64,000 nucleotides of DNA, taken from contig NW_024466459.1 of assembly GCF_017591425.1 (NCBI RefSeq), forward strand, positions 8,618,001 to 8,682,000. Direction: 5' to 3'. How positions within the stretch are numbered: the first letter of the stretch is position 1; the number at the start of each line of letters is the position of its first letter. The position numbers and the translations under genes are program-made. The notes under the pieces were generated by a model that made no database searches, was not told where the DNA came from, and saw only the letters and a list, made by a program, of their open reading frames with translations. Positions 20,547-29,268 of the stretch are shown piece after piece. This DNA comes from Ochotona curzoniae (lineage: Eukaryota > Chordata > Mammalia > Lagomorpha > Ochotonidae).

Positions 20547-21776
20547 GCATGGATGATCATTTTGTCTGCTGGTGGGCATGCAGAGTGTGGCATCCAGGGC
20601 TGGGTCTGTAAAGATGGTGAGTCCCATTGTCTCCCAGTAGATCTAAACTCCTGCAGTGTAGGCAATGCCATCACTGAAGTGACATTAAAAGGTGGTTTTT
20701 TAGAACCACCTAAGCCTCGGTCACTTTCTCTTTGGCCAATTTGATGGCACACATGCATGACAACAGAGGTGGGTCCCACCGGACCTAACCAGGGGAGCTA
20801 GGCCCAAGTTCAAGCCTCAAGCGGTGGCCTTGCAGGGCTGACCCTCCTAGTGCCCGATAGAAGTGGGGGACAGAGTACACCCCCACCACTGCTGACAGCT
20901 CTCAGTCCTAGCATCACAGAGGAGCGCGCTGCCCTGGAACTCACCACTGCAAGCACCCCTTGATCCACAATGCCTCATTTCTCCCTAAGGTCGGGAAGGA
21001 CTTAACCAGTCCTTCATCAGATCCAAGTGCTAAGGCAGTGTGGGTGTGTAGCAGCCCAGAGGGACAAGCCATCTGCCTACTCAAGTCTTGCTCCACTTCA
21101 CTTCCCATCCAGCTCCCTCCTAGTGTGTGGGTAAGAGGCCCCAGCACTTTGCTCACCCACCTACGCCACCTGGGGAGCAAAGCAATGGAGCCAAGACCTC
21201 ATTCTCTATGGAATGAAAGCCATCAGACCACCTCCCAGGGACAAGGTTACCCATGACTTCTGTAGGTACTTTTCCACCCATAAAAGCTGGCCTGGATGTG
21301 GGGTGGTTGGGCAAAGCCACTGTACCTGCCGATGAATGGCAGGAGGTGGTCTCATAGCTAGGAGTTTGGGAAACTCCTTTGTCAGGATGCAATCCCTACT
21401 GGTGAGAACCAAGGTTGAGAGCAGCCCACGCCAGCCTGGGTATCTGGCACATGTATGGGTCAGGTCTGAGGGCTAGACTCCGACCACACAGAAAATCATG
21501 ATTTGTAGCTTTACCCCGGGGTTCATGTATTGGGACTGGGCCTCCTCAGCTGCTGACCCCTGTGCAGGGGACAGCATGCCAGATGCGCACTGGTGAGATG
21601 AACAACCAGCTCAGATGCTGAGCACCACAAAGGATGGACAACTCCTTTGGCCAAGGTGGACTGTACCCTTAGAAAGACTTCAACCAAACTCCGCATCAGA
21701 CATCCCCACCATCAGCAGTCCAAATAGGCATACACCTTTCTCAACTACTAAAAACAATAATCTTAATTAAAAACAC
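20547..21776. other. Intergenic gap between the convergent ST6GALNAC2 and SNHG16 ends
   Basis: About 1.2 kb. It holds one probable SINE fragment and otherwise unique sequence without a coding signal. Confidence 0.5.
21080..21190 (+). mobile_element. Probable C-repeat SINE fragment
   Basis: TTGCTCCACTTCACTTCCCA then TCCAGCTCCCTCC, and CCACCTGGGGAGCAAAGCA. Head and tail are absent. Confidence 0.45.
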
Positions 21777-21782
21777 TTTATT
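21777..21782 (-). terminator. SNHG16: Poly(A) signal AATAAA on the minus strand, probably SNHG16
   Basis: The plus strand reads TTTATT in CACTTTATTTGTGC. The AT-rich stretch beyond it on the minus strand could be the cleavage region. It puts the SNHG16 end about 1.2 kb from the ST6GALNAC2 end, tail to tail. Confidence 0.45.
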
Positions 21783-22109
21783 TGTGCAGGGCCCCAGCAG
21801 GCATACACCCACGGAGATGCTCCCGGGGCTTAGGGAGTACATGCATGTTCTTAATCCAGCTGCAGTCACTGTGGGTCCACCAGCACCCAGAGGACTGACA
21901 CGGGACTCTGACCCCGCTGTGTAATCGTGAAACGTCCCGCTGAGCTCACCCAGCAGAGGTAGGACTTGCAGCTCCCACCGGGCATCACCGAAGGCCCCTG
22001 TAAGAGCAACAGATCAGTGCTGGAATGAGAGGCAACCACAACTCGAAACCCCAACCAGGGAAAACGCTAACCCAGGAGGAACGGCTGTGCCTGCAGGCTG
22101 GGGAGCAGT

Positions 22110-22172
22110 CGCCACTTAGAACACTGGGGAGCTTTAAGAACTTAGAACACAGGCTGGGGAGCTTTAAGCTGC
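22110..22172 (+). repeat. Tandem duplication of about 30 bases inside SNHG16
   Basis: CTTAGAACACTGGGGAGCTT followed by TAAGAA, then ACTTAGAACACAGGCTGGGG followed by AGCTTTAAG. The second copy carries a five-base insertion. Confidence 0.75.
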
Positions 22173-22696
22173 TCAGCCTCACCCTGAATCCCACTTCCCT
22201 GGTTCCTGAGTGGAGCACACCCCCTCATTTCTACAGGAGGCCTCACTGTGCACACCTAACCCTGGCATCCTGCCCTCACCCCACTCTGCTCTCCTGTTCC
22301 GAGACCAGCCCCTGCTGTCCAAACTGCAGCCGCCTGCCAGCCATGATAGCCAGACAGGACTGAGGTCAAGTTCAGGAGAGCCAAGCTGCCTGGTATGAAC
22401 CAGGAGGGCTGTCCCAGATGCCCTTCTTACCCAAATGCCATCACAGCAGCAGAGGTGTGGTCAGCATCACCACACGTCCCCACTCAAAAACTGACAATCT
22501 CGGAGTGCATTCACTCCCTAGAACTATGCCAACCAGCACTCCTTCAGTCCACACTGGCAGCAAGCAGCAGCCCTGGCTACCTGCCCTGCAGTCACTGCTA
22601 CAGGGTGGAGTACCCAGGGTCAGCCACCACACCCAGGCTCTCCCAACACCAAAGGCCAGTGCCCTGGAGTGGGTCCCCAGCGGGAGTGAGCCCCGT

Positions 22697-22751
22697 GAGC
22701 CCCAGGGCACGTTCTGGTCCCTCTGACAGGGTAACCAGGCATCACCAGCTC
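22697..22751 (-). pseudogene. Decayed SNORD1-like snoRNA copy
   Basis: Read on the minus strand it opens GAGCTGGTGATGCC, with a partial C box, then GGTTACCCTGTCAGAGG. The second part looks like the SNORD1 guide GTTATCCCTGTCTGA with one base lost and the D' box CTGA changed to CAGA. The end reads CTGGGGCTC, so no intact D box, although GAGC and GCTC could still pair. It lies where a third host-gene snoRNA would be expected. Confidence 0.35.
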
Positions 22752-23068
22752 CCGGCTTCAGAAGGACACAAGCGGTCAGCGCAGAACACACAGGTGATAT
22801 CAGGGAACCCCTGACCCACCTCAGGTGGAGCCATCCATCCTGTCCAGCTGTGACACCTGGCAGAGCAAAATAGTGAAGTCAGCCTGCCGTGGCACGACCT
22901 GCACAGGGAGCTCAGGACAGTGCCCAGAAGGTCCCAGTTCAGCCTCAGGACGGGAGGCCAAGCCGCACCTGGCCAGGAAGGGGAAACAGCAATCCACTCA
23001 CTCAGATGACCTCTGGGCATGGCGGGTCCCAAGTGCCTGAGGGTTCCATGAGGCTAACGGGGACACCA

Positions 23069-23144
23069 AGTTTCAGATGACACGTTCCACACAGGAAGGC
23101 CTTTCTCTGCCTTCAGCCAGGGATAACTTGACATCATCATGACT
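23069..23144 (-). ncRNA. SNORD1: SNORD1-family C/D box snoRNA
   Basis: Read on the minus strand: short stem arm AGT, C box ATGATGAT, guide CAAGTTATCCCTGG, D' box CTGA (+ positions 23113-23116), a middle segment, D box CTGA (+ positions 23073-23076) and stem arm ACT. The guide is complementary to the CAGGGATAACT segment of 28S rRNA at the peptidyl-transferase centre. The fifth base upstream of D' falls on a G of GGG, which fits 2'-O-methylation of that G. SNHG16 carries three SNORD1 genes in human; I do not assign the letter. Confidence 0.8.
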
Positions 23145-23636
23145 CAGGCGCCCCCAGCTGCTCCATAGAGCGCCCATGACGACCACCCGCAAGTGCGCGC
23201 CACTCAGCCCTCCGCTGTCACCAAGAGGCCACTTCGCGGGCCACCTGTGTGCGCGCAGCTCCCCAACAGGACAAGCCTGCAACCTGCAGCTTTCCAAGAC
23301 AGTGGATTAGAGGTCTGCCCCGGCTAGCTAAAAATAACAAGCTGGGCACGCGTCCCCATGCTGGAATTAAGCACTAGAGCCAAAAGCGGGTCAGCTCAGC
23401 TCCCATTCCCGTGCCTGGGTCACACCACGTGCACCCATGGCTGCCAGCCCAGCCTGACCCTTACCTGGCTAAGGAAATCTGTCACGTGGAGACGCCGCCT
23501 TCTCCTCCCCCTCCTCTTCGTCTGAGGGTTTCACCCGCCTTCCGGCCAGCTCCCCTATGCTGTAAGGGAACCAGGCGTGACATGCTGGGACCGCAGGCGG
23601 CCTCGCGCCACGCACTTCGCAGCTGGATTCACAGTT

Positions 23637-23708
23637 GAGCTTCAGCCAGACAGCACTCCTCATGATAAGTCGTTTCAGACAGGGATAACTTCACTTCATC
23701 CTCAGCTC
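23637..23708 (-). ncRNA. SNORD1: SNORD1-family C/D box snoRNA
   Basis: The 72-nt RNA on the minus strand starts GAGCT and ends AGCTC, a perfect 5-bp closing stem. Inside are the C box GGATGAA (a variant of RUGAUGA), the guide AAGTTATCCCTGT, D' box CTGA, a C'-like ATCATGAGG and D box CTGA just before the stem. The guide is in the same register as the copy at 23069-23144, against 28S ACAGGGATAACT. The perfect stem and two CTGA boxes make this the best-preserved of the three copies. Confidence 0.85.
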
Positions 23709-23879
23709 AACCTGCAGGTGCGTGGGTTTCCCACACTGACCCCCGAGCGGTCCGCACCCCACGCCCCCACGCCATGCTGCACCCTGGCTCCGTCCTTACT
23801 CAGGCCAGGCGTCCATCCACTCCCCGAAGCTCGCCTTGGCACCTGCGCCGCGGCCGCCACAGAAACGCCTTGGAGATGG

Positions 23880-24370
23880 AGAGAAAACGTGAGTTAACAC
23901 CCGGAGGGCCAGCCCGCGCCCCACGCGTGACCCTCCAACGGGGGAGCCCTCCCGCAGTCCCACGTCCCCGCGGGACCCCCTAATACAACACACACACACG
24001 CTCCCCCAAGCCGCACCTGGCACCTGCAAAGACCCCCGTGGACCCCACGGCGTCTCCTGGACCAGTTCCCTAGGAACCCCACACGTCCACCCTACCACCC
24101 CCGACGAGGGCGCGCGCCTATCGCCGGCACCTCCGCCTCCGAGGTGTTGCAGCACTGTGGCAGAGACCTGTCCGCCCGCCCCTGCAGCCTTGCCATCTGC
24201 AAAGGCCTGAACCGGGGACCCGGCTTGCACACCCGAGGAAGCGGCCATGACGCCAGCCACGCGGCCGACTTTGAAAAGAACGAGGGACCGCGCCTGCGCG
24301 GGAGTCTTTCGCCGCAGTCTCGCCGCAGCTATCGCGATGTGGAGAAAATGCTGATGGGAAATGTAGTTCA
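23880..24370 (-). promoter_or_regulatory. SNHG16: CpG-island promoter of SNHG16
   Basis: CpG-rich stretch with a pyrimidine-tract start candidate near 24284 on the minus strand. At its upstream edge is a ZNF143/Staf-like motif: the minus strand reads ACTACATTTCCCATCAGCA (+ positions about 24349-24367). This motif class is common at snoRNA-host and ribosome-related promoters. Confidence 0.6.
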
Positions 24371-24837
24371 AGCCGTGGTGGCCGCCACCAGGGGCCAACT
24401 TCCGGGCTCTGAAACTAGTTACAAATTCGCCTGGCCTACTTCACCAAGACCACACAGCAAGCAGCAGCTGGCAGAGTCAGGTCGATCTTGCACGCAAGGG
24501 CTCTTGTGGACTTGTACGTGGTGGGGGTGGGGAGAAGGTGGGCAGCAGGGGACAGAGAAGGACGTTTGCAGGGTTGGTTGGGGGCAAGGACCAGAAAGGG
24601 CAGACCGCGCAGCCCAGGCACCTGCTGTTCTGCTCGGATCCACTTGGCAGCTCCAGACCAGCTGTCTCCAAGTCCGCTGTTGCTCCTGCCTGGGCACCCT
24701 GGGGACCTCCAGTGTGTTTGTGGAGCGGGAGCAGGCTCCCCGTCTCTGACAGTACCCAGGGCAGCCGGGCAATTGCCCAGAGGCTGGAGCAAAACCCTGC
24801 GAAAGGAAGCGGGTGCGGTGGCGTGGCGGGAACACCG

Positions 24838-25082
24838 TGTGGGGATCCTTGCTCAGGCCCTGGCTGCTCCACTTCCTTCCCAGCTCCCCACTAATGTGCC
24901 TGGGAAGGCAGCCGAGGTCAGGTGCCTGCCACCCACATGGGAAAGCAGGACGGAGCGCCTGGCTCCTAGCTCACCCTGGCCTAGACTGGTGTTGCAACCT
25001 CTTGGGGGAGAATGGCCGAAGGACAGAGGAGCTCTGTCTGTCTCTCTCTTGCTCTGCCTTTCACATCAATCAGGTAGTACAT
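24838..25082 (+). mobile_element. C-repeat SINE
   Basis: GGCCCTGGCTGCTCCACTTC, CCACTAATGTGCCTGGGAAG and TTGCTCTGCCTTTCACATCA. Confidence 0.82.
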
Positions 25083-25087
25083 TTTTC

Positions 25088-25412
25088 AAGGATTATTTAT
25101 TTTACTTGGAAAGTCAGTTACAGAGGGAGACAGGGAAAGACAGAAATATCTTCCATCCACTGGTTCATACCCCACATGGGCACAACAGCCAGACCTAAGC
25201 GATCCAGTGTGAAGCGAGGAGCCAGGAGCTTCCTCTGCGTCTCCCCTGTGGGCGGCAGGATCCCAAGGCTCTGGGCCATCTCCTTCTCATTTACCGGGGA
25301 CACAAATAGGAAGCTGGATGGGAAGTGGAGCAGCTGGGACATAAGCCGGTGCCCATATGGGATGCCAGCACTTGCAGGTGAAGGAGTGGGTTGTTGAGCC
25401 ACTGCAGTGGCC
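25088..25412 (-). mobile_element. C-repeat SINE
   Basis: GGATTATTTATTTTACTTGG, ATACCCCACATGGGCACAAC and GAGCCACTGCAGTGGCCCC. Abuts the plus-strand copy before it tail to tail. Confidence 0.88.
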
Positions 25413-25414
25413 CC

Positions 25415-25650
25415 TGATTGGGTCCTGAGAAAGCAATGGAGGAGGGCTCAGTACTTGGGCCTCTGCACCCATGGGGGAGACCTAGAAGAAGCTCCTGGGT
25501 TTGAACCGACTTTTGACTGACCCAGCTCTGGCCATTGGAGCCATTTGGGAAGTGAGCCAGCAGATAGAAGACTTCTGTATCTCTCAATATCTCTTTCCCT
25601 CTCTCTGTGTATCTGCCTTTCTACTAAAAATAATAAATCTTAAAAAAGAA
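25415..25650 (+). mobile_element. C-repeat SINE, head missing
   Basis: CTGAGAAAGCAATGGAGGAG, GGGAGACCTAGAAGAAGCTC and tail ACTAAAAATAATAAATC. Confidence 0.78.
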
Positions 25651-25654
25651 AGAA

Positions 25655-25778
25655 AGGCTCCCAGACCACAGAGGGCTGCATGGAAAGTGGAGTCACTGGG
25701 ACATGAACCAGCGCACATATGGGATTGTGGCACATGCCAAGTGAGGATTTAACCACTAGGCAATCATGCTGGGCCCAA
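25655..25778 (-). mobile_element. C-repeat SINE, head fragment
   Basis: GGACATGAACCAGCGCACAT and AGGCAATCATGCTGGGCCC. Confidence 0.7.
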
Positions 25779-26644
25779 ATCTACCTTTCAAGTAAAAATA
25801 AATACGTATTTTTAAAGCAACGAAAGTAAAATATAATGAATACCCCAGGACCTTAGTACCCAGGAAGGACAAAGTGCCTAGGTGATTCCAAAAAACTAGG
25901 ACAACATGAGAGAATGCACCAGAACTCCTACAGCTGCGGTGGAAGGCGGGAGCTGCCGGGAGGGTTGATATCGCTGTGTCTTCTCTGCTCTCGGGGAGAG
26001 GTCTCTTACACCAGTCGGTGACCCCAGGCTAGTACTGTGGGCTAGCAAAGCACGAGCTTAGTGGGGCAGGAGTCCCCAGGGCTGTCCAGGACAAAAGGTA
26101 TTGGAGTCAGCCAGGCAGCTGTGTGTGCTGGTCCCTGGCAGCCAGCCTCTGAATCCCACGGCGACAGGCACAAGGGTCTGTGGGATGCATTTGTAGGTTC
26201 TTTTCTTAACCTGGAAAGGAGTCGTCTGTTTTGTCAGTGAGGTTAGAGGAGGGTGAGCAGCGTCCCACACGGCTGGCTGCTCCCATCCGGGGCCCTGGCC
26301 TAGCACGGAAAGCCATGTACCTGCTGGCGGTCACTGCCTGTGGACGGTCTCTCCCTCCAGCAGGTGGGCAGCGGACACACCCCAGACGTGAAACACCTGC
26401 TTCCTTAGCCAGCCTTGGCCTCAAGGTGACTCTGACCAAGTTCAGGAACTTTTAACCCCTTTGAAGCACAGCAGCTACCCTCCGGGCTTGGGGACTTTGT
26501 GACATGGCGATGTGTCAGCTCACTGATCGTCATGGGCCCTGCGGACCTCCTTCCCCACCGGAGCTGAAGGCCTGCAGCGGCAGAGTGAGAAGACAGAGTG
26601 CCAGGAGGTGATGAGCTGTTGGCTGCAGCTTTCAGACTCCCTGG

Positions 26645-26940
26645 GATTGTTTAAGTACTGGAAAGAGTTACAAAGCAAAAGAGAGGTTTTCATTCATTGG
26701 CTCACTTCCAGAATAGCTACAACAGCCAGGCCTGGGCCAGGCAGAAGCCAGGAGCTTCCTCTGGGTCTCCCACACTGGTCCAGGGTCCCATGGCTTTGGG
26801 CCGTCCTCCACTGCTTTCCCAGGCCACAGGCAGGGAACTGAAAGGGAAGTGGAGCAGCCAGGATATAAACAGGCACCTCTGTGGGATCCCAGCACATGCA
26901 AGGCAAGAACTTAGCCACGAGGCTACTGCACTAGGCCCTA
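26645..26940 (-). mobile_element. C-repeat SINE, pika-type
   Basis: TAAGTACTGGAAAGAGTTAC, GGCTTTGGGCCGTCCTCCAC and CTACTGCACTAGGCCC. Confidence 0.88.
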
Positions 26941-27250
26941 ATTCTGACTTTCAAATAAACCAATAAAAATACCAACAAGCTACTTAGTGTCAATCATCAG
27001 CTAACCATCATTATCCTTTAACACAATAAAGCAGGAATGAACTTGGAGAGAGGTTAGGTGCTCAGGACGTCCTCTGCTTCTCCCAGGATGGGTCCCAATG
27101 CCCAGGAAGCCCACGTCCTCCCCAGCTCGGCGGCATATGCTGCCCCAATGCCTCAATCTTCATCTTCACCTTCTTCCCGTTTGCTTGGCGGGCCCCAGCT
27201 CACACCTGAACAGCGCCCCCTATGGGGAGGAGGCTGCGCTGCTGCCACCA

Positions 27251-27290
27251 AGTTGGGGTTAGAGTTGGGTTTGGGTTAGGGTTAGGGTCC
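27251..27290 (+). repeat. Short interstitial telomeric-like array
   Basis: Reads AGTTGGGGTTAGAGTTGGGT then TTGGGTTAGGGTTAGGGTCC: two perfect TTAGGG units with degenerate neighbours, next to a GCGCCCCCTATGGGG sequence. Confidence 0.7.
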
Positions 27291-28234
27291 TGATTCAGCA
27301 AACGACTGTACCCCTGACGCAAGCTCCCAGTGAGGACGAGGAGGGTCATACGCAGCTCACGGGGCCGGTTCAGACTGTCCCTCAGCAGGGCTTCGCACAG
27401 CGGCAGGCACAGCCAACCATCAGCAGGGGGCTCTCCTGATTCAGAACCGGCTTTCCCCACACTTAACAACTGCTCCCCCAACTGCCATCCAGTGCCCGAC
27501 CACAAGCCGGGCAATGATCAGGTCTGCATTCCCGTGGGTTTTTTTCGGAAGGGTGGCAGGCCTCTTTGTTTGGGAGCAAGGGATACAAATAATCAATGCA
27601 CTGATTTCCCAGTTTGCGTGTACCTGACACGGCCACAGCCCATTCCCCCAGACAGGACCTGGACGGGCTGTTTCCCACTCCCCGCCCCTCCCTCCCCCCA
27701 AGCGCCAGCTGCCTTCCTGCAGGCAGGGCCCACAGTTACACCCCAGGACCCACATGCATGTCCCAGATCCCAAATCTGCGCCCTATGCCGGCTGCTCTCA
27801 TCAGTAACACAGTTTTGTCTGTTCTCGGGTTTCAAACACACACAGTCCCACAGTAGGTTCTCTGGTGTCCTTCCTCAGCAAAAGCAGCTGGATGCCGCCT
27901 CCTTCGTCCCGCACTTCCTCTGTAACCACTGAACGTGACGTCCCGGGCCGAACACGTCCTTTGCTCCCACTCCCCTGTGCAGGGCTTCTGGTTTGGAGTG
28001 CGGAGGGATCAAGCCAGGCCAGGGTAGGTAGTTGTCTTGGATGACTGCAGAACCACGTGTCCACGACCCTGGGCTCACTGCCAGCAGGTGTCATGGGAGT
28101 TACTCCCCCAACTTCCCCTACTCAGCCCTTCACTCTAAAGGGACATTTCCCTCGGGACCTGTGGCGAGGGGCACCGGTCAGTGTTCACTAGCTGTACGGG
28201 CATTCTCAGTGTCTCTATCACATTACCCTGTTTT

Positions 28235-28497
28235 CACGAGAGATTTTCCATGCGCTGGTTCACTCCCCAAAGGTCTGCCATGGCTGCAGCTGGCCTGATC
28301 TGAAGCCAGGAGCCAGGAGCCTCTTTCAGGTATCCTAGGTGGGGCCCAAGTTCCAGCAGTATCCGTGTGCTGCTTTCCCGAGCGTCATTCCAGGGAGCTG
28401 GATCAGCAACGGAGCAGTTAGGACTTGAACCTGCTCCTACATGGGATGCCAGGATTGCAGGTGGCAGCTTAAATGACTGCCACAATGCTGGTACCAG
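28235..28497 (-). mobile_element. C-repeat SINE
   Basis: GGTTCACTCCCCAAAGGTCT, TAGGACTTGAACCTGCTCCT and CCACAATGCTGGTACC. Confidence 0.8.
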
Positions 28498-28977
28498 AAG
28501 TTTGATTTCGATGAACTCCAGTGAATGAAATGTGCTTCCACGGCCAGTCCCCATCTCCCACAAGGACCTACCTCTGGTTATCAGGTCAGTGCTGTGGTTT
28601 CTGTCTTAGGATTCCTCTGATGGGCGGACATGTTCTTCAGAATGGCACAATGTCCCGAGTCCCACCCTCCCCTCACCAAGGCCGCTGTGGTCGGCTTGTG
28701 TGTCCAGGCCACAGGCACGTCTGCCTGCAGGTAGAGGCCCAGCCGGTCACAGGGTCACAGGCCTGCCACTGCCAGCTGCCCATCCCCGCAGGTCTGCTTC
28801 TGCCATTTCATCTGCTGGCAGCAGGAGGCCGCCATCTGTTCCCGCACCCCCAGAGCCCCAGATCCACCCCCTGCCAGAGTCTTCCTCAGCCCCCAAGAAG
28901 CCGTCACAGCCTCACTTGACTGAGATGGTCGTTGGGTCCCCAAGAACACCAGGTCCATGTCCTTCACTGTCATTTTA

Positions 28978-29268
28978 AAATGTTTGTTTATTTTTAAAGA
29001 GAGTAAGAGAGAGACAGGCAGAAATCTTCCATCTGATAATTCACTTTCCAGCTGGCCAGGGCTGGGCAAGGCTGAAGCCAAGAGCTTCTTCCGGGTCTTC
29101 CACGTGGGTGCAGGGACCCAAGCAATTGGGACCTCCTCTGCTGCTTTCCCAGGTTCGTTAGCAGGGAGCCAGGTGGGAAGTGGAGCAGCCGGGACTTGAA
29201 CTGGTACCCATATGGGACACTGTTGTTGTGAGTGGTAGCTTCATCTGCTGCACTTGGCACCGGCCCGT
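28978..29268 (-). mobile_element. C-repeat SINE
   Basis: GTTTATTTTTAAAGAGAG, TTTCCCAGGTTCGTTAGCAG and GACTTGAACTGGTACCCATA. Confidence 0.87.

Larger units (their letters stand above)
21760..24284 (-). ncRNA. SNHG16: SNHG16, small nucleolar RNA host gene (approximate span)
   Basis: The call rests on SNORD1-type snoRNAs on the minus strand at 23637-23708 and 23069-23144, on position between ST6GALNAC2 and PRCD as in human 17q25, and on a snoRNA-host type promoter at the right end. That promoter is CpG-rich, with a pyrimidine start tract (CTCGTTCTTTTC read on the minus strand, + positions 24273-24284) like a 5'TOP start, and a ZNF143-like motif upstream. A minus-strand AATAAA at 21777-21782 is a plausible 3' end. 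Host transcripts of this kind are spliced and the snoRNAs released from introns; the spliced RNA is generally non-coding. I could not place the exon borders. Open frames across the CpG region are GC artefacts. Confidence 0.65.

Noticed and set aside
23796..24398. 200-codon minus-strand frame over the SNHG16 promoter
   Set aside because: CpG-island artefact; it begins upstream of the probable transcription start and has no recognisable domain.
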